Shown here: positions 36,080 to 45,299 of the stretch, piece by piece
Layout: the number at the start of each line of letters is the position of its first letter
Numbering within the stretch: the stretch's first letter is position 1
Assembly: GCA_030653365.1 (NCBI GenBank)
Contig: JAURZL010000014.1
Coordinates: forward strand, 1-64,000
Reading direction: 5' to 3'
Length of the DNA: 64,000 nucleotides
DNA from: Anaerolineaceae bacterium
Lineage (GTDB): Bacteria > Chloroflexota > Anaerolineae > Anaerolineales > Anaerolineaceae
Translations under genes and position numbers: made by a program
Notes under the pieces: model-generated
What the model saw: only the letters and a program-made list of their open reading frames with translations
What the model was told of the DNA's origin: nothing
Database searches by the model: none

Positions 36080-36991
36080 TTAAAGCTCCTGTACCTGCGG
36101 AGAAAGATTGAGTTCCCGTATGGCTTCTTCCATTTTTTCAAAGTATTGTTGGGATTGATAATTCACCGGATCTGTCCATCCACGTGCAGTAATGATACCT
36201 GCTTCCATCATGTTGGTACCAAAAGAACGTCCATCCAGCATAGGTGTTGTGGTAACCAGTAAACGAACGCCGGCTTTTTTAAAGATTTCACGGTCCTTGG
36301 CTGTGGTCGTGTTGGTCACAACAATTTTTCCATCCATGCGCTCAGGCATATATTTCGTGATGAAGTGACAATCCCCTGATATAACAGTCGCCCACTCAAA
36401 GTACTTTGTAAATTTTGGTGTGTGTACTTCCTGCTTTTCCCCGGTTGGGTATAGCCAGTTAAATGGCAAACGGGCAAGAATCGGTGCCATGGCTTTCGCC
36501 ACTCGTTTCAAGCCTTTGTCGGTACGGATAGGGAAGGGTAGTCCTAAAGTAAACATCAGGTCACCAAAAACTGATTCGTAACCCTGCTCTACAAATCCAC
36601 GCGCAAGACCATAGCGATCAACAGCACTCATCTGAAAAACCCGTTTGGGATCCCCATGCAAATGTGGTTCAATCACCATTGCAGCCTTGCGTTCCAATGT
36701 GTTTTTTAATCCGGTACCATCCACGACAGGTGTAATTTTCACATCCCGTACCAAAGGAAGGATGCTATGCAGATCATACCAATCTTTGTCCACCAGCAAC
36801 CCAAGTATCGCTCCACCTACCCCCAGTGCACCCACTTTACCATCCAGGTCACGATACATCTGAGCAGCTGCCTTCATATCCCCATCGGTGCCGATACGTT
36901 CCAGTTGAATGGTCTTGCCAAAAAGTTCTAATTCGACTGCTTTATCCCGTGATGATGAACCTATACTTACACTGACCGCGCGATGATGCAT
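36080..36991 (-). CDS. Conserved protein of unknown function, operon with nucleotidyltransferase
   Basis: A 303-aa soluble protein I cannot assign with confidence. It shows a Rossmann-like region (KVGALGVGGAILGLLV) near residues 50-70, a conserved-looking VVDGTGLKNTLERKA, and 'VVTNTTTAKDREIFKKAGVRLLVTTTP' near the C-terminus, which recalls shikimate/quinate dehydrogenase-like or acyl-ACP-reductase-like proteins. The start at 36991 has TGAGGAG 6-7 nt upstream, whereas the longer frame to 37033 lacks an RBS. It is co-transcribed with the MobA-like gene 3 nt downstream. Confidence 0.65.
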   Translation of the reverse strand: MHHRAVSVSIGSSSRDKAVELELFGKTIQLERIGTDGDMKAAAQMYRDLDGKVGALGVGGAILGLLVDKDWYDLHSILPLVRDVKITPVVDGTGLKNTLERKAAMVIEPHLHGDPKRVFQMSAVDRYGLARGFVEQGYESVFGDLMFTLGLPFPIRTDKGLKRVAKAMAPILARLPFNWLYPTGEKQEVHTPKFTKYFEWATVISGDCHFITKYMPERMDGKIVVTNTTTAKDREIFKKAGVRLLVTTTPMLDGRSFGTNMMEAGIITARGWTDPVNYQSQQYFEKMEEAIRELNLSPQVQEL

Positions 36992-37132
36992 GGGGTTTCT
37001 CCTCAGTAAATGTATTAAAACAGTATACTCCAAAAAGATTTATCAGGAATAGAATTACATTTACCCATTTTTGTTTCTTTGATTTTTTTGTTAAACCGGA
37101 GATTTTCTAATTGAAATTTAATCAAAATTTCA

Positions 37133-37160
37133 TTGATCTATCATTTTATGGGATTATAAT
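37133..37160 (+). promoter_or_regulatory. Promoter of the heme operon
   Basis: TTGATC (37133-37138), 16-nt spacer, TATAAT (37155-37160). The start site would be near 37167, right before the 10-bp tandem repeats. Confidence 0.7.
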
Positions 37161-37173
37161 AGCAGAGAAATTT

Positions 37174-37203
37174 ATAGAAATACATAGGAATACATAGAAA
37201 TAT
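37174..37203 (+). repeat. Three 10-bp tandem repeats over the regulator start codon
   Basis: ATAGAAATAC (37174-37183), ATAGGAATAC (37184-37193) and ATAGAAATAT (37194-37203) follow each other without gap; the last overlaps the ATG at 37202. The spacing equals about one helical turn and lies just downstream of the promoter start, a suitable site for an autorepressor. There is no strong RBS. Confidence 0.75.
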
Positions 37204-37831
37204 GACTGAAAAATTCTCATGGTTTTCCATTTCTGAAGCATCAAAATACTTAGGGGTGCATTTTACAACTCTTCGTAGGTGGAGTGATGAAGGGTTAATC
37301 GAGTTTGTCCGAACACCTGGGGGTAAAAGAAAATACCAAAAATCAACTCTGGATGAATTTATAAACCAATACAAAGCCAAAACCAAAGAAAGCATGGAAC
37401 TCGCTACTTTGCAGGAAGCTGCCATTCTTAAAACGCGAGAAACAATGCAGAATATAAAAATATCTGAAAGAGGCTGGTACAACAAACTCTCTGCAGAACA
37501 GCGATCGGGGATGCGAGGGACTGGAAATCGCCTTGTTGCATTAATGCTTCAATACAGCGCTCGCGAAGAGAATAATGAAGTTTTTTTACAACAAGCCAAA
37601 CAAATATCAAAACACTACGGTGAAATTTGTCATTCCCTTGGACTATCAATTACTGAATGTGTTCAGACATTCCTGCTTTTTCGGCAGCCCATGTTAAATT
37701 CCATACATGAAACTGGTTCATTACAATCAGTTGGAGATCAAGAAAATCAAAGAATTTTTGAAAGAATGAATCTATTTTTAGATGAGATTTTAGTCACCAT
37801 GGTGGATGAATATAACAATATCACCATATAA
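37202..37831 (+). CDS. MerR/excisionase-type HTH regulator at head of heme operon
   Basis: A 209-aa DNA-binding protein. Residues about 5-55 (SISEASKYLGVHFTTLRRWSDEGLIEFVRTPGGKRKY) are a MerR/BldC-like winged helix; the region 85-205 is helical and resembles the RsbRD/PucR N-terminal type of sensor (YGEICHSLGLSITECVQTFLLFRQPML). The gene ends 22 bp before the radical SAM gene of the heme cluster and shares its promoter, so it probably regulates heme synthesis and its own expression. The His and Cys residues in the helical domain (HYGEICHS) could in principle bind heme; this is a guess. Confidence 0.75.
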   Translation: MTEKFSWFSISEASKYLGVHFTTLRRWSDEGLIEFVRTPGGKRKYQKSTLDEFINQYKAKTKESMELATLQEAAILKTRETMQNIKISERGWYNKLSAEQRSGMRGTGNRLVALMLQYSAREENNEVFLQQAKQISKHYGEICHSLGLSITECVQTFLLFRQPMLNSIHETGSLQSVGDQENQRIFERMNLFLDEILVTMVDEYNNITI

Positions 37832-37853
37832 AAAATTTTCCAAAGGTAAAACA

Positions 37854-39047
37854 ATGAAACTTATCCGAAGACCGGCTTATGATCTTGGCCAGAGACCTTT
37901 CATGGTCATTTGGGAAACCACCCAGGCTTGCGACCTAGCATGCAAACATTGTCGAGCTGAATCTCAACCCAATCACCATCCCAATATGCTCTCTTTTGAT
38001 GATGGGAAGATGTTAATTGATCAGGTTGTCGATCTTGGCAAACCACATCCGTTGTTTATCTTAACTGGTGGCGATCCTTTCAAGCGGGAAGATATATTTG
38101 ATCTTGCTGCTTATGCCTCTGAACAAGGTTTACCAGTGGCTTTATCTCCATCCGGAACGCCATTATTGAGCACTGAAAACTTAATCAAGCTCAAAAATGT
38201 TGGTACTAAGGCAATTTCTCTCAGCCTGGATGGCTCTACGCCTTTGATACATGATGCTTTTCGAGGTGTGGAAGGATCCTATGATTGGACTGTCAATGGT
38301 TGGAAGACAGCCAATCAACTGGGCTTGAAAGTCCAACTAAATACCACCGTTACCCGCTACAATCTGTTCGATCTTCCAGACATGTTTGCTCTGGTACATC
38401 AATTAGGGGTTATGACCTGGAGTTTATTCTTCCTGGTACCAACAGGAAGAGGGTTGGTTGAGGATGAGATCAAATCTGATGATTATGAGGCTGTTTTAAA
38501 TTTTTTATATGACGCATCAAAATATGTGCGTTTAAAAACAACAGAAGGACATCATTACAAACGCGTTGTTTTACAACGATCTTACCTGGATAGAAATAAC
38601 CTGAACCCCAGTGATTATATGAAACTAAATGGTACTTATACACGATTACGGGAAGGTCTTGAGTCCCATATCCAAAACTTAGCTCCATCTTCTGAATTAC
38701 ATGAAAATATGCGCCGCGCACCGATGCACGTAAACGCTGGTGATGGCTTTGTGTTCATTTCCTTGCTGGGTGAGGTTTTCCCATCCGGTTATTTACCTGT
38801 CACCGCAGGCAATGTTAAGAATCAACCTTTGAAAGATATTTACCAACAAAGCGACCTGTTTCTGGCATTGCGTAACAAGGATGCTCTCAAAGGACGTTGT
38901 GGTAAATGTGAATATCGTTTTGTTTGTGGCGGATCACGATCACGTGCATTTGCTATGACAGGAGATTATCTTGGAGAAGAACCTTTCTGTTCTTATGTGC
39001 CTGGTTCATTTCCTTTTGAGGAAGCTCTCTTAGAACGTGTGGATTGA
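37854..39047 (+). CDS. Radical SAM/SPASM protein of the heme operon (TIGR04053/AhbD-like)
   Basis: A 397-aa radical SAM enzyme. The cluster motif CX3CX2C is at C26, C30 and C33 (CDLACKHC), GGDPFKREDI is the SAM-binding GGxP-type motif, and the C-terminal SPASM region has CGKCEYRFVCGGSRSRA plus a final Cys. It resembles the TIGR04053 group and, more distantly, AhbD (heme synthase by decarboxylation of coproheme) and PqqE/NirJ-like proteins. Its place in a heme operon that also has ChdC suggests an oxygen-independent alternative for coproheme decarboxylation or another tetrapyrrole step. Start 37854 is chosen with AAAGGT upstream; the frame extends to 37806 inside the regulator. Confidence 0.8.
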   Translation: MKLIRRPAYDLGQRPFMVIWETTQACDLACKHCRAESQPNHHPNMLSFDDGKMLIDQVVDLGKPHPLFILTGGDPFKREDIFDLAAYASEQGLPVALSPSGTPLLSTENLIKLKNVGTKAISLSLDGSTPLIHDAFRGVEGSYDWTVNGWKTANQLGLKVQLNTTVTRYNLFDLPDMFALVHQLGVMTWSLFFLVPTGRGLVEDEIKSDDYEAVLNFLYDASKYVRLKTTEGHHYKRVVLQRSYLDRNNLNPSDYMKLNGTYTRLREGLESHIQNLAPSSELHENMRRAPMHVNAGDGFVFISLLGEVFPSGYLPVTAGNVKNQPLKDIYQQSDLFLALRNKDALKGRCGKCEYRFVCGGSRSRAFAMTGDYLGEEPFCSYVPGSFPFEEALLERVD

Positions 39048-39092
39048 ATTGATATACATTAAACCAATATTCGATTATGGAGGAAAATCAAT

Positions 39093-39773
39093 ATGAGCGA
39101 ACGACTTCTCAGTCATTTCCATTTTTGTCAGTTTACTGAACACTATTGGAATTTGTCTGTTGCTGAACGACAGAATATTAAAAAAAAATTCCTTGCAGAC
39201 CTCAATCGAGCAGCAGAAAAATTCGAACTTTATCAGGTTTTTCCCTTACGGGCAGAAGTAGATTTGATCCTCTGGAGCACGATCCGGGTAACAGAAGAAA
39301 AAGATGTAGCACGGTACTTTGAGAAATCGGCTGCTTTAATAAATACTTATCGGTTATTCCTGCATACAAAAGAATCATGGTGGGGTATGACTCGTCCATC
39401 AGATTACGCTCGTGGAAAGTCTGCACAGGAAATTGACCCATTCGAAGATCAACGTAACACTTATTTGATCGTCTATCCATTTTCGAAAACAGCGTCCTGG
39501 TACAAAATGGGGCGTGATGCCCGTCAGGGTATGATGAACGAACACATTCGCATCGGGCATCAATATCCAGAAATCAAACAATTACTGCTGTATTCTACCG
39601 GGTTGCAGGATCAGGAATTTATTGTCACCTATGAATCAGAAGATCTGGCTCAATTTTCACAATTGGTTACCGATTTGCGCAGCAGTGAAGCCAGATTATT
39701 TACCGAACGGGACACGCCTATCTTTACTGCGATTCATCATTCACCTGAAGATACATTGAATTTGTTTGTTTAA
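39093..39773 (+). CDS. chdC: Coproheme decarboxylase ChdC (HemQ)
   Basis: A 226-aa member of the chlorite dismutase family. It oxidatively decarboxylates two propionates of coproheme to yield heme b, the last step of the coproporphyrin-dependent pathway. The catalytic Tyr and Lys known in Geobacillus/Staphylococcus enzymes (Tyr145, Lys149 in YPxSK) match Y128 and K132 in YPFSK; the proximal His matches H151 in NEHIRIGHQYP. The C-terminal QDQEFIVTYESED is typical. RBS GGAGGA precedes the ATG. It sits between the radical SAM gene and the ferrochelatase gene. Confidence 0.93.
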   Translation: MSERLLSHFHFCQFTEHYWNLSVAERQNIKKKFLADLNRAAEKFELYQVFPLRAEVDLILWSTIRVTEEKDVARYFEKSAALINTYRLFLHTKESWWGMTRPSDYARGKSAQEIDPFEDQRNTYLIVYPFSKTASWYKMGRDARQGMMNEHIRIGHQYPEIKQLLLYSTGLQDQEFIVTYESEDLAQFSQLVTDLRSSEARLFTERDTPIFTAIHHSPEDTLNLFV

Positions 39774-39781
39774 AGAGGAAT

Positions 39782-40735
39782 ATGAAATCAACAACTGCAA
39801 TATTAATGATGGCTTATGGCGGACCGGACTCATTGGAAAGTGTTGAACCTTATCTTTTGGATGTGCGTGGAGGACGAACAACTTCACCTGAATTGATAGA
39901 AGAAATCCGTCATCGTTATGAGGTAATCGGTGGTAAATCCCCATTACTTGACATTACCCGCCAGCAAGCACAGGCATTAGAAAACCATTTGAATTCGAAT
40001 TCAGAATCTCAATATAAAGTTTTTGTTGGTATGCGCCATTGGTATCCATACATTCGGGAAACTGTTGGTGATATCGCTGCTTCAGGAATCACTAAGATCA
40101 TTGCAATTTGCATGACACCTTTTTTCTCACGCATGAGTACCGGCACATATTATGAACATCTCGAACGGGCAATTTTAGGACAACCTAATTACCCTGAATG
40201 GCAAAATAATCTCTCTATAAACAAAATTGGTGCATGGTATACAAATAGTCAATTTCACAAAGCGATTGCTACAAACATCAAAGAATCATTGGCTATCGCA
40301 TCTGAGAAAGGAATTCCACCCCCAACTGTTCTATTCACCGCTCACAGTCTCCCGGCAATATTAGCTGAGCAAGGCGACCCATATGCTGAACAATTTGCTC
40401 ATTTGGCTGCCCTGGTTGCAGAAGAAGCCGGTTTATCTCATTCTCAATATGAATATTGTTTTCAAAGTGCTGGAGCACAAAACACACGCTGGTTGGGTCC
40501 TTCTTTGGAAGAAACCCTGGAAAAATTTTCGAAAAGCGGAAACAAATCCGTACTTATAGCTCCTATTGGATTTTTATCCGATCATGTTGAAGTTCTTTTT
40601 GACATTGATGTGGAAGCTTCGCAATTAGCAACTCAATTAAATCTCCATCTTATGCGCATTCCATCTCCAAATGATCACCCTCTATTTATTAAAGCATTAG
40701 CCAATATCATCATTGAATCGGAGCAATCATCGTGA
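39782..40735 (+). CDS. cpfC: Coproporphyrin ferrochelatase
   Basis: A 317-aa ferrochelatase (HemH/CpfC). MMAYGGPDSLESVEPYL at the N-terminus, the metal-inserting His in FTAHSLP, and GFLSDHVEVLFDID near the C-terminus are all family motifs. The presence of chdC and cgoX in the same operon indicates that its substrate is coproporphyrin III. It starts 8 bp after chdC and overlaps cgoX by 4 bp (GTGA). Confidence 0.93.
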   Translation: MKSTTAILMMAYGGPDSLESVEPYLLDVRGGRTTSPELIEEIRHRYEVIGGKSPLLDITRQQAQALENHLNSNSESQYKVFVGMRHWYPYIRETVGDIAASGITKIIAICMTPFFSRMSTGTYYEHLERAILGQPNYPEWQNNLSINKIGAWYTNSQFHKAIATNIKESLAIASEKGIPPPTVLFTAHSLPAILAEQGDPYAEQFAHLAALVAEEAGLSHSQYEYCFQSAGAQNTRWLGPSLEETLEKFSKSGNKSVLIAPIGFLSDHVEVLFDIDVEASQLATQLNLHLMRIPSPNDHPLFIKALANIIIESEQSS

Positions 40736-42195
40736 CATACTCAACGACAACACAGTCTCAAACAAAAAATATCGTAATTATTGGCGGGGGAATCACAGGC
40801 TTATCAGCTGCATATTACTTAAAAAAAGAACAAAGAGCCACTGGATACCCTCTTTCAATCACGCTGATTGAGGCAGGGGATAAGCTTGGCGGGAAAATAA
40901 CCACTGAAAAAGTGGACGGGTTCACTATTGAAGGTGGACCGGATTGTTTCTTACGCCAGAAACCATGGGCAGCTGAACTAGCAGAAGAATTGGGTATTGG
41001 AGAGGATTTAATTGGCACAAATGACGATAAAAGAAGAGTTTATGTGCTCGCAAATGGAAAACTCACCCCCTTACCAGATGGTGTTATGTTGATCATTCCA
41101 ACAAAAATTATGCCTTTCGCCCTTTCTCCATTAATTTCCTTGCCTGGTAAAATTCGCATGGGTATGGACTTGTTTATTCCGCCCTTTAAAGGTGGGGATG
41201 ATGAGAGTGTGGGTGACTTTATTCGCCGCCGACTTGGTAAAGAAGCCCTTTACAAAATTGCTGAACCACTAATGTCAGGAATCCATGTTTCCGATCCGGA
41301 AAAACAGAGTTTACTGGCAACCTTCCCCCGTTTTCGTAATATTGAACAGAAACATGGTAGTTTGATTAAGGGAATGCTGGCTCAAAAAAAGGCAGCATCT
41401 CATCAGCCAAAACCGTCTTCAAAACTGAATTCTCTTTTCATCTCACTTAAAAATGGTGTGGAACAGTTAATCAACAGCCTGGAAAACGCGTTAAATGATT
41501 GCCGTATCTACAAAAGTACCAAAGTGGAAAGCATCAACCCAACAACAGAAAACAAGTACAACGTACAGTTGAGCAATGGAGAAACAATTGTTGCTGATGC
41601 AATTATCATGGCAATACCATCTTTTAATGCTGCCGAATTAATACAACCAATAAGCTCCAATATTGCCACACAACTGGAAACTATTCCCTACGTTTCAACC
41701 GCCACAATTTCAATGGCTTTTCGGAAACAAGATATTCTAAAACCATTTTCGGGATTCGGATTTGTGATCCCTAGCACAGAAAACAGGGATATCTCCGCCT
41801 GTACATGGAGTTCTATAAAATTTGACAATCGTGCACCCGATGACCATTTGTTATTACGTTGTTTCGTGGGTGGTCCTGGGAAAGAAGCGATGGTGGCATT
41901 GGATGACGAAGAAATGGTTCGGACAGCCCATAAAGAATTGAGCTTAATTCTGGGTTTGAATGCCGACCCGGTGTTTACCCGAGTTTATCGTTGGGAGAAA
42001 GCAAATCCCCAATATGAAGTAGGTCATTTAGAGCGAGTCCAAGAAATATTTTCTACCTGCCTACAAGAAACCCCAGGTATTTATCTAACAGGCAGTGCTT
42101 ATGAAGGTGTAGGAATACCGGATTGTGTTAATCAAGGAAAAAAAACTGCTGCTCAATTGCTTGAATATATTCAAAAAGAACAGGTTTTTGCCTGA
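40732..42195 (+). CDS. cgoX: Coproporphyrinogen III oxidase CgoX (HemY-type)
   Basis: A 487-aa FAD-dependent oxidase of the HemY/PPOX family. The FAD-binding dinucleotide motif is IVIIGGGITGLSAAYYL, followed by KLGGKITTEKVDGFTIEGGPDCFL; the C-terminus has GIYLTGSAYEGVGIPDCVNQGKKTA. In operons with ChdC these enzymes oxidise coproporphyrinogen III to coproporphyrin III. The start is GTG at 40732, overlapping the cpfC stop, which shows translational coupling. Confidence 0.93.
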   Translation: MTYSTTTQSQTKNIVIIGGGITGLSAAYYLKKEQRATGYPLSITLIEAGDKLGGKITTEKVDGFTIEGGPDCFLRQKPWAAELAEELGIGEDLIGTNDDKRRVYVLANGKLTPLPDGVMLIIPTKIMPFALSPLISLPGKIRMGMDLFIPPFKGGDDESVGDFIRRRLGKEALYKIAEPLMSGIHVSDPEKQSLLATFPRFRNIEQKHGSLIKGMLAQKKAASHQPKPSSKLNSLFISLKNGVEQLINSLENALNDCRIYKSTKVESINPTTENKYNVQLSNGETIVADAIIMAIPSFNAAELIQPISSNIATQLETIPYVSTATISMAFRKQDILKPFSGFGFVIPSTENRDISACTWSSIKFDNRAPDDHLLLRCFVGGPGKEAMVALDDEEMVRTAHKELSLILGLNADPVFTRVYRWEKANPQYEVGHLERVQEIFSTCLQETPGIYLTGSAYEGVGIPDCVNQGKKTAAQLLEYIQKEQVFA

Positions 42196-42210
42196 TCTGG
42201 TAGGATTGAT

Positions 42211-43551
42211 ATGGATTTTTACTGTATAAGCACCTCCCACAAAAATGCCAACCTTGATGTTCGCGAAAGATTCAGTTTCTCGTTACAAAGAATAAAAGAG
42301 AGTTTGGAATTCTATAAGGAAAATAACCATCAATTCCTGGGTCCAAAATCAGAGATTGCTATCCTTTCAACTTGTAATCGCTTTGAGATCTATGTTACCT
42401 TTCGCGGGAATCAACATGATTTTATGGATAATTCAACAAAAGTTTTCCAATCAATGCTTGCTTTTGTCGCTGAATTAACAGGTAGTTCTATCCATGAAAT
42501 TTACCCTCTTTTTATACAGCGCCAGAATATGGATGCAGTTGAACATCTCTTCCGTGTCACCAGCGGTTTAGAATCACAGGTTTTGGGAGAGGTTCAAATT
42601 CTGGGTCAGGTCTCTGATGCTTTAACAATTGCTTTAGAAGTTGGTTCTGCCAGACATCCTCTTGCCAGTTTATTTCAATCCGCAATCCATACCGCTAAAC
42701 GAGCTCATACTGACACAGAGATTGGAAAAAAACCGTCCAGTATCAGTTCTACGGCAGTTCAAATCGCCGAGAAATGGATGAAAGATAGTAGAAACCAAAC
42801 GATATTGGTGATTGGCGCGGGAGAAATGAGTAAACTTGCATTAAAAACATTCAAACAGCGTGGATTTCAAAACCTTACCATTATTAATCGAACCTATTCA
42901 AAAGCGATTGAACTTGCTGAACAATTTTCATATCAAGCTGCCCCATTTGAACAAATGGAAAATTTGTTATTAAGTACAGATATTGTTATCACCGCTGCCA
43001 GCGTCGAACATCCAATTATTACGCATGATTCTCTGAAACCTATCCTGAAACTTCGGAACAATTCATCTCTTTTATTTCTTGATATTGCCATGCCGCGCAA
43101 TGTTGACTCTGCCATTCGTAGCTTACCCGGTGTGGAATTGATAGATCTGGATGATCTTAAGTCACGCCTTGATCAGACCAGACAACATCAAGAAAAAGAA
43201 GCAAGACAGGTAGAAGCAATTATTAAAGATGAATTAAGGATCTACTCCTATTGGGTTGAAGTGATGCCAACCGTTGGAAAATTACATAGAAAAGCAGAAA
43301 TGATTCGCCGCCAGGAAATGGAAAAAATGATTCAACATTCACCAGATCTGGATCCTCACCTTCAGGAAAAAATAGATTTGCTCACCCGTTCTTTGGTAAA
43401 GAAGATATTGCACGAACCTTCCAGCAAGATGCGCCTGGAAACTACTAACAAAGAGATGAACATGTATACCAATACCTTAAATTTCTTGTTTGGATTAGAC
43501 GAACAAGAAAACACAGCTCAAATTGACATGGATAAATTATACAATGTCTGA
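42211..43551 (+). CDS. hemA: Glutamyl-tRNA reductase
   Basis: A 446-aa glutamyl-tRNA reductase, the first committed step of the C5 pathway. The catalytic Cys lies in ILSTCNRFEIY, the NADPH-binding domain has VIGAGEMSKLALKTF, and the C-terminal part is the long dimerisation helix. The N-terminal FYCISTSHKNANLDVRERFSF is typical. Its end overlaps hemC by 8 bp. Confidence 0.95.
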   Translation: MDFYCISTSHKNANLDVRERFSFSLQRIKESLEFYKENNHQFLGPKSEIAILSTCNRFEIYVTFRGNQHDFMDNSTKVFQSMLAFVAELTGSSIHEIYPLFIQRQNMDAVEHLFRVTSGLESQVLGEVQILGQVSDALTIALEVGSARHPLASLFQSAIHTAKRAHTDTEIGKKPSSISSTAVQIAEKWMKDSRNQTILVIGAGEMSKLALKTFKQRGFQNLTIINRTYSKAIELAEQFSYQAAPFEQMENLLLSTDIVITAASVEHPIITHDSLKPILKLRNNSSLLFLDIAMPRNVDSAIRSLPGVELIDLDDLKSRLDQTRQHQEKEARQVEAIIKDELRIYSYWVEVMPTVGKLHRKAEMIRRQEMEKMIQHSPDLDPHLQEKIDLLTRSLVKKILHEPSSKMRLETTNKEMNMYTNTLNFLFGLDEQENTAQIDMDKLYNV

Positions 43552-44482
43552 ACGCACCTTTGTTTTAGGGACACGGAAATCAAAGCTTGCATTATGGCAA
43601 GCTGATTACATCGGGAACTTGCTGCAAAAAAAACACCCGGAATTTAAATTCCGATTGGAAACATTCATCACAACTGGTGATATCAAAATAAATCAACCCC
43701 TTCCAGAGATAGGCGGTAAAGGTCTGTTTACTCAGGAATTAGAACAAGCTCTTAAAACTGGCTCTATCGATTTCGTTGTGCATTCACTCAAAGATTTACC
43801 TGTTGATGAGACAAAAGGCTTAACAATAACTTCAATTCCCGTTCGGGAAAACGCACATGACGTTCTGATTGCAAAACAAAAAATTGATTTAATGAGCTTG
43901 CCAAAAGGGGCAAAAGTAGGCACATCAAGTTTACGCAGAAGTGCTCAAATCCTTCGGGTTCGCCCTGATCTATTGTTGTTACCTGTTCGTGGGAATATTG
44001 ATACACGGATTTGCAAAGCCTTAGAAGGTGAATATGACGCCATTATATTAGCAGCTGCTGGCGTGATTCGCCTTGGTTTACAGGAATTTATTCAGGAAGA
44101 ACTATCTATGGAGATCATGCTTCCTGCTCCAGGTCAGGGAGCATTGGCAATCCAATCACGTCAGAATGATAGGGTCTTGAATGATCTACTTTCATCTATT
44201 GAAGATATCAATACCCGCAATGCTGTTCTGGCTGAACGAAAATTTCTTAAAAGTCTTGGGGGAGGGTGTTCGGCTCCGGTAGCAGCGTATGCATACGTTC
44301 AGGAAGAAACTCTTTTTATGGATGGATTAGTTGCCACATTGAATGGGAAGGATATGCTTCGGGTTAATGGGAGCTGCAAAAACACCAAAGAACAAGCAAT
44401 CCAATTAGGAAAAGTGTTGGCTGGTGCTGTTTTAAGACGTGGTGGTAAAAATTTGCTTGAACAAATGAAAGCTGCATCATAA
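43544..44482 (+). CDS. hemC: Hydroxymethylbilane synthase (porphobilinogen deaminase)
   Basis: A 312-aa enzyme that polymerises four porphobilinogen units. LGTRKSKLALWQAD at the N-terminus, the RGNIDTRI substrate-binding segment, and the dipyrromethane cofactor Cys in 'LGGGCSAPVAAYA' are present. The ATG at 43544 overlaps the hemA stop by 8 bp. The stop codon TAA overlaps the hemD ATG by one base. Confidence 0.95.
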   Translation: MSERTFVLGTRKSKLALWQADYIGNLLQKKHPEFKFRLETFITTGDIKINQPLPEIGGKGLFTQELEQALKTGSIDFVVHSLKDLPVDETKGLTITSIPVRENAHDVLIAKQKIDLMSLPKGAKVGTSSLRRSAQILRVRPDLLLLPVRGNIDTRICKALEGEYDAIILAAAGVIRLGLQEFIQEELSMEIMLPAPGQGALAIQSRQNDRVLNDLLSSIEDINTRNAVLAERKFLKSLGGGCSAPVAAYAYVQEETLFMDGLVATLNGKDMLRVNGSCKNTKEQAIQLGKVLAGAVLRRGGKNLLEQMKAAS

Positions 44483-45261
44483 TGTTATTGGGCAAACGCA
44501 TTCTTGTAACTCGACCGGTTTATCAAACAGACCACTTTGTGAACCATTTAAAGTCACTAGGAGCTGCTCCGGTCTTATTTCCAACTACCAGAATTGCACC
44601 AGATCAAGATCAACAAATCGGCTTAAGGGAGGAATTGGAAAGATTGGATCAATACCACTGGATTATTTTCACCAGCCAGAATGCTGTGAATTTGTTCTGG
44701 GAAGAGTTCCAGAAATCAGATGGTAATATCGATGACTTAAACAACTTAAAAATAGCCGCCATCGGTCCCACAACCAGGCAGGCATTGAATAATTATGGGC
44801 TTTCTGTTGAAGCAATGCCAGAAAAATTTGTTGGGGAAGAGATCGTTAATACACTTGGAAATATTGAAGGCAACCACGTTCTCCTTCCCCGTGCAGAAGG
44901 TGCAAGAGAAGAATTGGTGAAGGCATTATTAAAAAGCAAAGCGATTGTTTGTGAAATCTCTTTGTATAAATCTGTCACAAACTCACCAAACCCGCAAGCC
45001 TGGAAAGAGTTGGAGAAAGGTGTCGATTTTGTCACCTTCACCAGCGCATCCACTGTAAGTGGATTTTTTGACCTTTTAGGTATTAGGGCAAAGACTTATT
45101 TATCCCAACCCATAACAGCCTGTATAGGTCCAATTACCGCTAATGCATTAGAACAATTTGGAATTAAAGCTCAGATTGTTGCTGCTTCCTACACAACCAA
45201 AGGACTTGTGGAAGCTATGGTTGCATTTTCTTCTGGCAATGATCGAAAGGCAACTCAATGA
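44482..45261 (+). CDS. hemD: Uroporphyrinogen III synthase
   Basis: A 259-aa two-domain HemD protein. The sequence is weakly conserved, as usual in the family, but [44 protein letters not shown] and [16 protein letters not shown] match the typical blocks. Its position between hemC and hemB supports the call. It starts at the TAATG junction with hemC. Confidence 0.9.
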   Translation: MLLGKRILVTRPVYQTDHFVNHLKSLGAAPVLFPTTRIAPDQDQQIGLREELERLDQYHWIIFTSQNAVNLFWEEFQKSDGNIDDLNNLKIAAIGPTTRQALNNYGLSVEAMPEKFVGEEIVNTLGNIEGNHVLLPRAEGAREELVKALLKSKAIVCEISLYKSVTNSPNPQAWKELEKGVDFVTFTSASTVSGFFDLLGIRAKTYLSQPITACIGPITANALEQFGIKAQIVAASYTTKGLVEAMVAFSSGNDRKATQ

Positions 45262-45299
45262 AAAAGAATAATATGGTTGATACAAAAAAAGGAAATTCA

